Assembly: GCA_958295665.1 (NCBI GenBank)
Contig: OY282558.1
Coordinates: 112,830,838-112,894,837, forward strand
Source of the DNA: Tipula vernalis
Lineage: Eukaryota; Arthropoda; Insecta; Diptera; Tipulidae
DNA length: 64,000 nucleotides
Direction: 5' to 3'
Both the position numbers and the translations under genes were made by a program. Position 1 is the first letter of the stretch; each line of letters starts with the position of its first letter. Below, piece after piece: positions 1 to 11,700 of this stretch. The notes below the pieces were generated by a model that was given only the letters and a program-made list of their open reading frames with translations, was not told the origin of the DNA and made no database searches.

Positions 1-1376
1 ATTAATTTATAAAGTAAAATATTGTTATTTGGACAGTTTTGTTTCGTATATAGAGCAGCTAACAGCGTAAATTTCGGACAGAGGATTGGATTTATAACAA
101 CAAATCAAATGTACTATATACACTTATTGTTTTTCAATTTTTCTGGAAAGGGGTTGGTAATTTTTGTGTACGGTTGTATGGAAAAAAGTTTATTTGTTTT
201 TTTATTAATTTTCTAATAAAAACAACAAAATTGTGTTTTTCTATCTGAGATTAAAGATTTTTTGTTTCTTTTGCAGAAAGTATTAATAATAACAACAATA
301 TGATAGAAATTAACAAGGGTAATTTAACGACAATGAAAATTAATCGGAGTTGACGAACAAACACAAAATTTTTTACTACGATACACAATGGGTGTCGACT
401 GTACATAGTTGTGTTAATTATGTCAGAATTTCGTAAATTAGTCTATCATTTTACTCAATTATGAAATATTTTTTGGTAGTTACAACGATGTTTAATTTTT
501 GACTAATGCCTTTATATCTAAAATGTTTAGAATTTCCAGCCGTTGGATGGACGTTTCTAAAACTTCTTTAAATTAAGTCATTTTTTAAGCAACCGCTTTA
601 TGCTTATATTTTCTGTCGGTCGGTTCAAATCTCATCATTCAAAAATTTGTACCACACGTCACTAATTTACTGCGATGCGCTTGAAGCTAAAAGAATTGGT
701 TGGTTTGCAGACGCTTGTTTGAAATACAAGTGTTAGTGATAAATGTTAGTAGGAAAAAATTACACTGTCAAATTGGTTATCTATCCAGTTAGAATTAGAT
801 GATGTGAAAAGATGATTTTTTTGCAATTTTGAATCTTATGCCACAGAATCTTAACTAGACAACAACCAACGGTTCTAGACATCATTTTCGAATAGCAGAA
901 CTGTCTATTTATCTTGTTGATCAAACGTATTCAATTCTATTGAACCTTACTGAGTCTGTATATAGATGACCGCAACATCTTGATCACATTTTCGTATAGT
1001 TTGTTCAAACAAAAAACTTTGTGGCAAACTGAAATTCTAATGAACTTCATTAATTTTTTTTTTTTTTTTTAGATCCCCATTTTGCCAAATATATTAGACC
1101 ATTTGGCTTACTTGATTCAATTGTGAAAGACTTTACTAGTTATGACTTTATGAAGCTTATCAAAGTTTTCAAATGTGAATGCCTCTTGAATGAGCACACA
1201 GGCAAAGGAACGCTTAATAGTTTTCGTTAACTATACAAATATACATTTTGTTTAACAAAAGAAGATTCCCTGTAAATTTACATTAATTCAGTTGGGTTTT
1301 CTCCGAGCGGTGAAAACTGTGCGAGTGAAAAGTGGTTCTATATGGTTTAGCATTGCTTATAATAAGATAGTCCAAA
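1..1376. other. AT-rich intergenic DNA, no gene seen
   Basis: AT-rich sequence with homopolymer runs (for example a T run near 1058-1070) and no ORF that resembles a known protein. The 64-residue ORF at 22-216 is low-complexity and hydrophobic and is probably chance. Confidence 0.5.
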
Positions 1377-2080
1377 ATGCCCATGAGCATTGTAGACTTT
1401 GGCAGAGCTCTAGCGGACGATGGCTGTACCGCTGCCACGATAATTGAACCTCCGAAATATTAAACGACTTCGTGAAACTTTGTAGTTCACTAGAAAGCCT
1501 AGATCAGGTCACCACAGAGTGAATACATCCCGTGACGATCAATTTTAAAGATGACAATCATACCAAATCCCTTCGCAACCGCAGTTAGAACTCAACAGCC
1601 CTTCGAGAAGTGAGAGTCCAAACGATGGTTAGCAGACGAAAATTTACATGGCGGTAGAACGGTATGTGGGCCAAAATTCCTCCCACGCCATCGTGTTGCA
1701 CATCTTTAATTTGCACGTGAACCTGCTGAGTCAACATTTGAGGATCGGAAAACAGTTTTATTCTGCGATAAATCCAGGATTTGTTTGAACTCACGTAATG
1801 AACGTAAGAGAGTATTTGGAAGAAACGGGGAACGCTTTGCGCAACATGTATTTCGTTAAAAACGACTGTTTGGAGGGAGTTCAATCATATGGTTTAAGAA
1901 GCTTAAGTTTATTGAAAACGAAAGTTTAACCGCCCATCGGTACATAACGGAAATTCTTAGTGAACATGTTGTGCCATTTGGCCCATTTATCGGCGATGAA
2001 TTCATATTTATGATCAAATGAATTTGCCAGCAATTAGCCCCGTTCTGAATCCCGTTGAGCATTTATGGGATTACAGGTGA
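1377..2080 (+). pseudogene. Tc1/mariner-like transposase relic
   Basis: This is a decayed DNA-transposon transposase read in shifting plus-strand frames. The N-terminal start at 1377 gives MPMSIVDFGRALADDGCTAA, like the helix-turn-helix region of Tc1 transposases. Near 1770-1880 comes a block resembling the Tc1 'DESRFCL...RRGERFA...GGSVMVWG' region, and near 2025-2080 'SPVLNPVEHLWD', the motif around the last catalytic acidic residue. Stops and frameshifts separate the blocks, so it cannot encode a transposase. Terminal inverted repeats were not located. Assignment rests on recognised motif order; the exact Tc1 subfamily is unknown. Confidence 0.7.
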
Positions 2081-2639
2081 ACAAGTGAAAACAATATTGT
2101 GGATTTGTGTTATCATAAACTTTTGCCTTCAAATAGGCCCAAAGGAAAAAATCTAGATGTATCATGTATTAGATCGAAAGATCTACGCGTCCATTTAATT
2201 TTCTCTCTTCGAGAAATTATTCGATTTCAAAAGCGTTCGCGCAAAAGATCAATTGTTTCAGTTGCTGTGGCACCGTTCTGCTGAAACCACATATTCTGAA
2301 TATCCATACCATCCAATTAGTCAAAAATTCGTAATCATGCCTTCGACAGACGTTTCTTTTTCTCAGGAAATAAAATATTAAAAATATTCGATATTTTGGG
2401 GCATAAATTGGGACTCAACGGTTACGAATTGTTCCTTTGCGTACCTTTACTTGGCATTTGTTTCTTTAGGTCGTTTTTTGTTTCTTCTCGTTTTAGATTT
2501 CCAGTAATCGACGTTCGTTTTGGAGCTGTATGAAACGTTTCTTACCTTTATTTGTAAGTATTGCACATCAATCACGCCCACGTCATGTTTACGCTTAAGT
2601 TTTGATTTTGATTTTTATTACGTCATTTACCAATCCTAA

Positions 2640-3320
2640 TATAGTTCTAAACTCTATGTTAGGCAATAGGTCATTATTAAATATAAGGTAGTTTAGTCTA
2701 GTCCCAAATAATGACGAGGTGCGTCACATTTTTACTGGTGCTTCAGTCGACATTCTTTGTTTCTCTGAGACGTTTTTAAACCCAAATATCCCTAGCTCAG
2801 CTTTAGTCATCTATGGCGATACACTCCAAAATTCTGGTTTCCGGCTTCCCTCGGGATTGTTTGAATCTTTTAAATAGTCTTAATTTACCCGTAAGCAACA
2901 CTGTGGTACCAACGTTTTATTGTCCAATCGCTAGCGGTGCCTCCCATTCCCTATTTGTTTTTTCAATCAGTTGTCTCTCGGTATGGGATCCCTCATGATC
3001 TTTTAGTTTTTACTGTGAACTGTTACTCTGCACCCAAACCTAATAGTTTTAGCTTTAGAGATTTTTCTAGTACAGATAATTCCCGACTTTACTTAGTTTG
3101 TACCTCGGTTTCTTGGGAGGATATTTTTACCTTAGTTCTGCAATTAGCCAAATAGAATTTTTCAACTCGTGCTTTGGTTTGGTCTCTGATAGTTTCGTTC
3201 CGCTTAAAAACATCCGTCAAAGCGAAACCTCCACCTTGGTTGTCTCGGGAAATTTCGAATGGCATAAGCCAATTAGCATTCAAAGTTTTCTCTATAAAGC
3301 TTCGAGATAGTTGTTAAAAA
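2640..3320 (+). pseudogene. Non-LTR retrotransposon endonuclease relic
   Basis: Translation near 2660-2810 gives a degraded apurinic-type endonuclease start: NIR..., then VDILCFSETFLNPNIPSSAL, the usual 'DILCLSETWL' block of LINE ORF2. Further on, near 3200-3300, the reading 'FVPLK.IR...PPPWLSREI' matches the segment that follows the endonuclease in CR1/Jockey-type elements. Frameshifts split the blocks and the middle is shortened. It is a dead fragment; no reverse transcriptase follows it because the next DNA is an inverted-repeat element and a Polinton fragment. Confidence 0.6.
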
Positions 3321-3360
3321 TCAAATTCAATAGCATCTAAATAACAACAGTTTAATTAAT

Positions 3361-3554
3361 TTGAAAAATCAAAACCAGTTTTTTTCAAGGGCGGGCCACG
3401 TCCACGTCCGATTTTAGAAAGTTCATGAACTTTTAAAAGTTTATGAACTTTCTAATATGGGACGTCCGACGTCCGATTTTAGATGGTTCATGAACTTTTA
3501 AAAATCGGACGTGGGTGTGGCCCTCCCTTGAAAAAAACTGATTTTGATTTTTAA
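3361..3554. mobile_element. Short foldback (MITE-like) element
   Basis: The ends are inverted copies of each other: the left end reads AATCAAAACCAGTTTTTTTC followed by AAGGGCGGGCCACGT, and the right end is its complement with a few mismatches. Internal sub-repeats (GTTCATGAACTTTTAAAA and GACGTCCGA) make further hairpins. The size (about 194 bp) and lack of coding fit a MITE. It abuts the broken edge of the adjacent polymerase fragment, so it either inserted into it or marks its deletion point. No clear target duplication was seen. Confidence 0.6.
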
Positions 3555-4261
3555 ATACTTTCCATATACTATCAGCATGAATAAAATCATTATCACTAAT
3601 ATCGGATTTTGTTAATTTATTATAAAATTTATTTCTTGGTGGTAGACATGTATCATTGAATTTTTGAAAAGAATCGAGGTAATCATAAGGAAAGACCCCT
3701 TTTGTTTGACTAGTTTTTGCTCTTCTAGGTTTGTAAAAAAATTTTTGTGTTTCAGAAAATTGATTATCTGAAAGATTTTTACATAATTTATCAATGCTCG
3801 AAGGCATAAACTTAAATGAATCGAGAAAACGTAATTTAATAAAACCTTTCTCACCAAATTTAAAATGTTTCTATTTTTTCAGAGTCAAATCCCAATTTTT
3901 TCACTATAAAATGAGAGTCGTATCCACTAAGATTATGACAAAACATCGGAACGAAACTTTTAATTTTATATTTTAAATTACATTTAGTGTATGCAGCTCC
4001 TCTGAATTGCCCCGTCAAGTGGCAATGATCTCTTACTTTATAATTAGATTCTGTAAATGATTCTCCACATACATGACATTTTTTATCACTATGATATTTT
4101 TTATTTTCTTCCTTAGTAAGTGTTTTCATTGGAATTATCGTTTTCAAAATATTATTAATTTTTTCTAGGTCGTTAGTATTTCGACTATTAAAAACACGAC
4201 CACAATCCTCACCTCGATATATTTCAAATTTAGATAAACTATCATTATACTCACACTTCAT
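3555..4261 (-). pseudogene. Polinton/adintovirus-type DNA polymerase B fragment
   Basis: Two minus-strand reading frames, separated by a frameshift near 3800-3860, resemble the protein-primed family B DNA polymerase of Maverick/Polinton and adintovirus elements, common in insect genomes. The upstream part (4261-3860) has a Cys-x2-Cys...HCHLTGQFRGAA...C zinc-type motif, then the exonuclease-region motif HNLSGYDSHF. The downstream part (3807-3555) contains KGVFPYDYLDSFQKF and the 'SDNDFIHADSIWK' stretch seen in these polymerases. The polymerase palm motifs are absent: the fragment stops at the inverted-repeat element at 3554. No capsid, integrase or protease genes of a Polinton are nearby. It is an old, dead integration remnant. 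Confidence 0.75.
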
Positions 4262-4529
4262 ATAGTTTTAACTTAAAAATGATATGTATAACCTTTATGT
4301 TTACAACCGCATACCCGGGTATGTTTTTCAATTTTAATGACCAAAATTTTATTGATTTAGGTAACTTATCGGCATGAATCCTTCAGTAGCTTAACAATTA
4401 TATGTTCTGAATGGAATTTCAAGAAAAGTTTTTCCAAAGCTCGATTGTAACTTGTTTTTAGTATGGTTAAAAAAAAATAAAAATTCGGTTGTAAACACAA
4501 GGGATAAACGATTATGTAAATATAATTTT

Positions 4530-4935
4530 ACACATGAATGTATGCAATGCAATCCTCCTCAAAGTATGCCATTAATCTGCACATACAATTCCCCTGAATT
4601 ACACACATAATGCCCCTGAAAGTATGCTTATAAATTTACCCCTAATATAAGCAATTTGCACCTCCGAAAGTATGCTTTAATATAACTTACCACCTGAACG
4701 TATGGAATGACCCCTCAACGTATGGGGTTACGCCTGAAAGTATGCTTGTAATCTAACTTATCGCCTGAATGTGTGCAATATCACCTAAATGTATGCTGGT
4801 TTACCCCTGAAAGTGTGGCTATAATATTTACCGCTTGAATGTATGTTATTATCCCTGAATGTATGCATTTGCCCCTTGATGTACATTATTACCCTGAACA
4901 TATACTATTACACCTGTTTACCCCTCAATATATAC
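4530..4935. repeat. Degenerate tandem repeat with a 'CCTGAAAGTATGC' core
   Basis: About fifteen diverged copies of a roughly 20-30 bp unit built on CCCCTGAAAGTATGCTTATA. Variants include CCTGAATGTATGCAAT and CCTGAACGTATGGAAT. Unit length varies, as in an old minisatellite. No coding potential. Confidence 0.7.
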
Positions 4936-4949
4936 TAATGTAATCAATC

Positions 4950-5115
4950 CCAATCTCAAATTCGGTAGAACCGGCCAAAATACACTACTAACCGAATGGT
5001 CAATTTGATCGAAAGCCTTTAAAAATTGGGCTCTATATAAATGTCGACAACAAGAGACTACATTAGTCGCCGTAGACCTACCAGTATATCCGGGTTGAGC
5101 AGGAAAGTTTTTGCC
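4950..5115 (-). pseudogene. LINE reverse-transcriptase scrap
   Basis: Read on the minus strand this short stretch gives 'QPGYTGRSTATNVVSC' followed by 'KAFDQIDHSVS'. These resemble the conserved Q-x-G-F..GRST and K-A-F-D-x-I/V-D-H blocks of LINE reverse transcriptase, brought close together. It is too short to assign to a clade. Confidence 0.45.
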
Positions 5116-5629
5116 TGAAAAAACAAGAAAGAATTTTTATACCATAGATTTTCTTTGTACCATAGATTCGAAAAGTTTTAGTATGGCAGAAAGAATAGCG
5201 AGTCCCGATAGTTGCTGACTTCACTTCTTTTGCCAGATTTTAAAATCATAAACTTCTGCTACCGTAAACTTTCAAAAATTAAAATCAGAGCGATCGCGGT
5301 TAATTAAAGGCTTTTTACGTAATACCGCAGATACTTCATAGACAGACTCAAAAAATTGGGAAACAAATTAGATACATATGTATATAGTATTAGAGGGCTG
5401 ACTGGCGAAAGAATTCTGAAAAGTCATTGGGAAAGAAATCCAACCACCTTCTTTTTACAATTTATGAAATTCCAGAAATTCTTTGGGTTGGAAGTCAATT
5501 CATCTTCGATTTTCAAAATGTATTTATTGGAAAGGAACCAGTTTGAAATTTTAAACTCCTTACGAGCAATGTTGAAACTAGAATTACTAGAATTTAAACC
5601 ATATTCTTCAGAAACTACATATAAATATG

Positions 5630-5905
5630 AAGTTTTCCATCTTAGAAGTAAGGACCGTGAAACAGAGAGAGTTAAACCCTAAAACGACACCAGAATATGA
5701 TCTTATCACAGAATAAATTTGGAAAGAGTTGCCAGATAAAGGTATTCTGTTTTTAAAGTATAATACTTAGAACTGAACATTTCCCAATACAATGGAAGGT
5801 TTCACAATTACCCAATTATAAATTTATAATGATAAATGCACAATTAATATTAATACCAAAACCAGGCAAGCCCCAGAAGAAATTACGTCGTATAGACCTA
5901 TATGT
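5630..5905 (+). pseudogene. Jockey-type LINE reverse-transcriptase scrap
   Basis: Plus-strand reading gives NPKTTPEYDLIT, then WKELPDKGILFLKY, then 'EHFPIQWK' and 'PKPGKP..EEITSYRPI' across one stop and at least one frameshift. These are the ordered blocks at the start of the Jockey reverse transcriptase (NPKKAPGYD...LP..WK...KPGK...SYRPISLL). The same blocks appear in the larger Jockey-like element at 25664-30419. Sequence upstream (5356-5630) is open but I do not recognise it. Confidence 0.65.
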
Positions 5906-5959
5906 TAGAGAAGAAGCTGATTCCGCAACATCAGCTTGAATTTAGAGTTTGAACCAAGA

Positions 5960-6665
5960 TATACAAAATCTTCAATTATGCTCAGATTGCTGTTCTAGAT
6001 ACCTCTAATGATAGGCCTCATGACCTGTAATTTTTATGCCAACGATTATTTAGGTTCCTTGATTCCATTGAAAATCACCTTACACATCAGTCGATTAAGA
6101 GCCATAAAAATCCAAAATCTGCAATTGTGCTCCGATTTCTGTTCTTGATACCTTTAATGACAGGTCTAGGGACCTGTAACTGCTGTGCCAACGCGTATTT
6201 AGATTTCATAATTATTTTCGTGCATTTCATAGAAAATTCGATTTGATGAAAATCACCTTACTATAGATCAGACGATTCAGAGGTATAAAAATCCAAAATC
6301 TTCAATTGTGCTCCGATTGCTGTCCTTGATACCTCTAATGATAGGCCTCAGGAGTTGTAATTTTTATGCCAACGAGTATTTAGGTTCCTTGATTCCATTG
6401 AAAATCACCTTACTCAGTCGATTAAGAGCCATAAAAATCCAAAATCTGCAATTGTGCTCCGATTTCTGTTCTTGATACCTTTAATGACAGGTCTAGGGAC
6501 CTGTAACTGCTGTGCCAACGCGTATTTAGATTCCATAATTATTTCCGTGCAATTCATAGAAAATTCGATTTGATGAAAATCACCTTACTATAGATCAGAC
6601 GATTCAGAGGTATAAAAATCCAAAATCTTCAATTGTGCTCCGAGTGCTGTTCTTGATACCTCAAA
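5960..6665. repeat. Dimeric tandem repeat, about 328-bp higher-order unit
   Basis: Two alternating monomers (A containing 'CCTCTAATGATAGGCCTCA', B containing 'CCTTTAATGACAGGTCTAGG') recur in the order A-B-A-B-A. Equivalent points of A are 330 bp apart and of B 327 bp apart. A and B share 'ATAAAAATCCAAAATCT.CAATTGTGCTCCGAT', so they come from a common ancestor. Satellite-like and non-coding. Confidence 0.75.
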
Positions 6666-6978
6666 AAACCAAACTGATGAGTAAAATATTTAGAAATTCA
6701 CCTCAACAAAACTACTGCTCTGCTACAAAACCTATTCCACAGTTGTGGAGAACGGAGAGCATTCCGGAAAAATGCAAATATTTCTTTTCATTAAGATGTT
6801 GTGTTATAAAATATGTTAAGAGGTTTAGGGTTAATACTTTCAGGACTACCGCATTCCATAACTTAGCTATACAAACGCGAAAAACATGAAATACAAAAAA
6901 GTATAAGTGAGAGAGATTAGAAAAATATAATTCGAATTACTTAGGAGAAATTTACAACAACAATTGCACAGCCCTATA

Positions 6979-7636
6979 CCCTTGACAGACTAGCGATTAG
7001 CTAAGCGCGATTAGTGATTTTTTTTAGATTAGCTGTACTGTGTCAAGTTGAGGATTAACTAATCTCATTGCACTAATCTTTAAAAATTTTGAATTTCATC
7101 TCATTGGGCGCTTTCAGAGCACCAAACAGTTGGCAAAATGTTGAGTAAAATCACGGCCAACGCTATGAAATTTAAGAACTTTATTAGTAATTCAAATCTG
7201 CAAATTACCAATGATTTCACTAAACTTGATGCCAACAGTTTGCGGATCTGAAAGCGCCCATTGTGTTGGGTTTAGTGATGGTACAAGTGGCGCATTATAG
7301 CGAAATAATTCTTTCAACATTGCTGAAAGTGCAAGCGGCGTGATTTTACGATAGAAGTTATAAAATCAATGACATCTTAAACAATTTGTGCTGAATGAAT
7401 TTTGAGGTAATGTTTAAAAAACCTAGAGTGTTTTAATGTAAAAATCTTAGAAATATTGAAATAAATAATGAGTCTAGCTGATTTAATAGCTATATGTCAG
7501 CGAATCAACATCATAGTATTTTACTTCTCTGCCTAGGAAACTATAATCCCCAGTCTGTCAACGGAAATGGATTTGTGGTGGATTAGCTAATCTTGTTTTA
7601 CTAATCGCGCTTAGCTAATCCCTAGTATGTCAAGGG
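6979..7636. mobile_element. MITE with about 39-bp terminal inverted repeats
   Basis: The left end CCCTTGACAGACTAGCGATT and the continuation AGCTAAGCGCGATTAGT match the complement of the right end with two mismatches. TA dinucleotides flank both ends (6977-6978 and 7637-7638), as after insertion by a Tc1/mariner-type or similar TA-targeting transposase. The interior is non-coding and itself holds a second inverted-repeat element at 7105-7260. Confidence 0.7.
7105..7260. mobile_element. Small foldback element nested in the MITE
   Basis: The ends TGGGCGCTTTCAGA and TCTGAAAGCGCCCA are perfect inverted repeats, and similarity continues inward (CAAACAGTTGGCA against TGCCAACAGTTTG). About 156 bp with no coding potential. 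It lies inside the 6979-7636 element, so it inserted later or is an internal palindrome of it. Confidence 0.6.
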
Positions 7637-7881
7637 TATTTAGTAATTTTCATACCAGACGCCTCGGCTTTGAGCTTCGAAATTACAAATTCTTTATTTC
7701 ATTTTTGAATTATGGAAATTAGTTTTATATGATTGAAAACGTTTAGTTTTATAGAAATAAATTCAATTTGTTGAAAAATAATTTATTTTTAAGTGATAAT
7801 TTAAAAAAAAAGAAGATGTTATCTATAAAGCCAATGCAATGCTTTCCACACTCGACTGCAACATTTTAAAGTAGTACAATG

Positions 7882-8112
7882 AGAAGTGCTTTGTCAAAAT
7901 AACCTACAAATCACATTTTTGGCACAATTGTTTTATATTTACCGAAAAATCTAGCTCATATATACGTTACCAATTCAGAATATCTCAATTCCTATTCTCA
8001 TTCCTATAATTTTGCTGATTCACGTGTGAAACAGACCTAAATAAAATATTTGATAGCAACCGAATGTTCAAAGCCAATGGCACCGGTATGAAAGGGTCTC
8101 AGCTTCGCATTT
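7882..8112 (+). repeat. Dispersed repeat, copy 1
   Basis: This stretch matches 34912-35123 in inverse orientation along about 210-230 bp. Shared blocks include ATAACCTACAAATCACAT, TACCGAAAAATCTAGCTC (with mismatches) and GAATGTTCAAAGCC. No coding is evident, so it is an unclassified interspersed repeat. Confidence 0.6.
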
Positions 8113-8162
8113 GTGGTAACTAAAAATTTTGAGGGGAGGCGCTGGTATATGAAAAGTACTTT

Positions 8163-8410
8163 AGGCTGTTTTGGAAACGAATACTTGTTTGTGGAACCTA
8201 ACTTATGCAAATAAGTATCCTGGCGAGATGACCTGTTTTCTACCTCTTTCTTCCAAATGCTTGTGATTTTCTGTATGAAAATTAGTCTAAAATAGTGTGA
8301 TACATACAAAATGAACATTTGCTTTTGGCTGTTATATGAAATAAGTCACCTCGACCGGATACTTATTTGAATAAGTTAGGTCCCACAAACAAGCGTTTCG
8401 AAAACAGCCC
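8163..8410. mobile_element. Foldback element with about 65-bp inverted ends
   Basis: The left end starts GGCTGTTTTGGAAACG and runs through CTTGTTTGTGGAACCTAACTTATGCAAATAAGTATCC. The right end is its complement with about 10 mismatches. Total about 248 bp and non-coding. It sits about 370 bp upstream of the Nup210 start codon. Confidence 0.65.
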
Positions 8411-8776
8411 ATACAAATCTTGATATAAATTTCTCAACAAAATACGCTATTTTTAAAATGAAATTGAAATCGCGATCTAAAATTATCGCGATAATCTTTG
8501 TGTCTGTCAACGGTATAAATAAAAGATCCAAGATTATCTGAAACTGAAACCAAATATGTCCCTACAAGATAATATATCTGCCTTTTTCCGAACATGCCTA
8601 CATTAGGTATTACTCACCACTCTAACCGAGGTGAATAAAAATATTGTATTAGAATCTTACTAGATATTTCACTCTACCAACATAACGACACGAATAAATC
8701 ATTGTTTTATTTTCAGTTGAAAAACATTTGTGAAATTAGGCGCCCGGTCAAATGAGCGCGTGCAAAAAATAATAAA

Positions 8777-11700
8777 ATGAATTTAAAACTATTAATTAGT
8801 GTTCTTACGCTAATTTCTCAAAGTGGTGCAACAAAATTAAATTATCCGCGTGTGTTATTGCCAATATTCGATAAAATTTCAATAAATTTTACGCTCGAAG
8901 TGATAGAAAAGGGATGCTTTAAATGGTAACTAACATAACCAAACTTTTTAGTATTTTTTTTTTTATTTAATACTGTCTTATAATTTAAATGAACAGTTTT
9001 GTAATAATAATTATTTGATTTAAATTTGTAGGACATCGTCACGTACAGATTTGATACGTTTAACTCCGGAAAATGATGATCATTCGGATCGGTGTACCTC
9101 CAAAGCGGTAGTGTCCGTAATAACAAAAGAAAAAATTCGTAATACCGCAATTGTTTTGGCAGAAAATTTGGCATCGGGGGAGGTCATACGATGCGACGTC
9201 ATCGTTGACATCATTGATCAGTTGGAGGTTTTAACAACGACTCGTGAATTATATTTAGAAGAGGCTCCGGAAACTTTCGAATTGTATGCCCAAGATTCAC
9301 AAGGCAATGCATTTACTACACTCAAAGGAATTGAATTTAATTGGCAAATCTCAACTCAGAATAATTACCAAGCTAATAATGAGAACTGGAAACAAGTGTT
9401 AAGGTTTTTAAAGTTCTCTGAAAGTAAATATCATGAAGTGCCGAAAACAGTACAAGAAATCGAAGCGACGGGATTAAAGGGTTATATGGTCCTACTGGAA
9501 GGTATTAATACCGGATCAGCTAGTGTAAGTGTTCGACTTCCCTATCCTGAATATGAACATGTTCGAACTGTAGATGTAAACATTATGGTCCTTGCAAATA
9601 TTATACTTGACCCATCAGAAGTAAACATTCTAGTCGGAGATAACATAGATTTCCGAGTGCTACAGTTAAAACAAGGCAAACTACAAGAAATTACATTGAA
9701 TTCCCAATATTTCTTAGAAATTGAAGATTCTGCAATTGCTGAGATACAAGGAAATACGGCAACCGGTTTAAAATTGGGTAAATCAGTTGTGAAGCTGCGC
9801 GATCGAAACTATGTTCCGTCAGACACCGATACAGCTGCGTCTTTATCACCAAGATCCACGATCACTGTGGTTAGGGCTCTGAAAATGCAGCTTAGTCTTT
9901 TACCACACAATAATTGGATTACAGTTGAAGGTGAACGTCATGACATTGCGATCGATTTATACACACGAGACAACCAGAAAATCACTCTAGGTCCAAAGTA
10001 CAAAGTCAATTCGGAATTTGATACGAACTTATTCTTCGAACTATCCAGAACAAAAAACGGAAGCCGGATTTATGGTGAGGCGATTGAAGCCGGCCGTAAT
10101 CCAGTAAAAGGAAGCTTTGAAAATGTAAGTATATTACATCATAGTACAAACAGATGGGGTGCCACTTATTTCAAGGTTGACTTACGTAATTATAATTGTA
10201 TTCTCTATTTACAGTTGAATGCTGAAAATGATATGTTAATCTATAAAAAATTAGAGTTAACACCAATAATCGTCGTTTTACCATATGATCCAAATTTTCC
10301 AATCCGGCATCAAATTAAATTTGTTGCCACTGGTGGAGATGGCGCATATACATGGACCAGTTTAAATACTCAGCTTGTTACAATATCTCAAACGGGATTA
10401 GCCGAAACAAAAGCAGATAATATAAAGAAACAACAAAATGTCGAATTTGCCAATTTGGATGAGAGCCTCGCCAAATTTGGACAGGTTAAAGTGGCGCTGC
10501 TACGCAATAGTATCATATCTAGGACGGCCAACATTTTATTTTTGACACCAGTCAAATTGGACATCGTCCATTATAACTTTGAGACGCCATTAAAGGATTA
10601 TGTTAAAGTACACGTAGCTCTTTATGCCTACTACAATGAGCAGTTAACCCCTTTCACGTTCTGCAATAATTTGAACTTTGATCTAGAATTTTCGACACAC
10701 ATTTTTATCGAGGATACAAATAAAATCGCTGAAGATGTCCCGGAAGGTGACGCCTGTAAAATATTCTATCTCAAGGCAACAAATCTGGGCACAACAAATT
10801 TAAAAGTTTCTTACAAATTCAATAACAAAATATTAAAAGATGAGGTGAATTTAGTCGTGTTTGAGAAGTTAAACATTTTTAATCCGATTGCAAATGAGAT
10901 TGTATTACCTATAGGAGCATCACGTAACGTTATTTATAAAAATGGACCATCCAAAGTGTACAACATCGAAGCTGAGCTAAATAAAAAGACAAATTATAAC
11001 AAGAAATTAATTGATGTGACCGAATATATAAACGATTACACGAAAGAAAAACACGTCTTCACGATACTGTGCAAAAAGGTTGGCGAGACGAAATTCCGAT
11101 TCGAGTTGTATAATTCGATGAACGCAAAAAATCATTTCCCATATATATCATACTACACAACATCAGTATATTGTGTTAAACCGCGATTTATAAATTTGTA
11201 TACAACTGCCCGGATTAAAGATGGATGTCCATTACAGCGGCGAAATTCCCTAATGCATGTGAATAATCAACAAAATGAAGTTGAAATCGAAATTGAGGTT
11301 TTGGATGATGCTAAACGTAAATTATCGAATATTACATCGTTATCGATTGATTGGAAATTTTTTTATGGTGATAAGCTGAAGGGGAATACTCTACCTAATC
11401 TACGTGTTGCCGAAGAGGAGTTAATCGAATCGATTCCGATACCGAAACGCGATTATCTTAAAGCAACGCTGACCGATATCAATATAAATTTCCAAATAAA
11501 GGGTATTGTGACAGACTATAACAGTACAGTGTTAGCAAAGTACGGTATAAAGCCGGAGACACCACAATTCGGTATTCAAAAAACTCTAAATGGACCATTT
11601 ATAACGCCGATCATTGAAAATGAACTAAATTTTCTCGCAGTCGACAACACACTTCTTCCGTTCGATACAATGTCAATATATCAATCAAAACAAAAAGTGG

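Noticed and set aside
2813..3310. Several short overlapping plus-strand ORFs as small proteins
   Set aside because: Together they form a frameshifted LINE endonuclease region.
5356..5682. 108-residue ORF as a host gene
   Set aside because: Its end overlaps Jockey-type RT blocks in another frame, and its sequence has no recognisable domain or good gene context.
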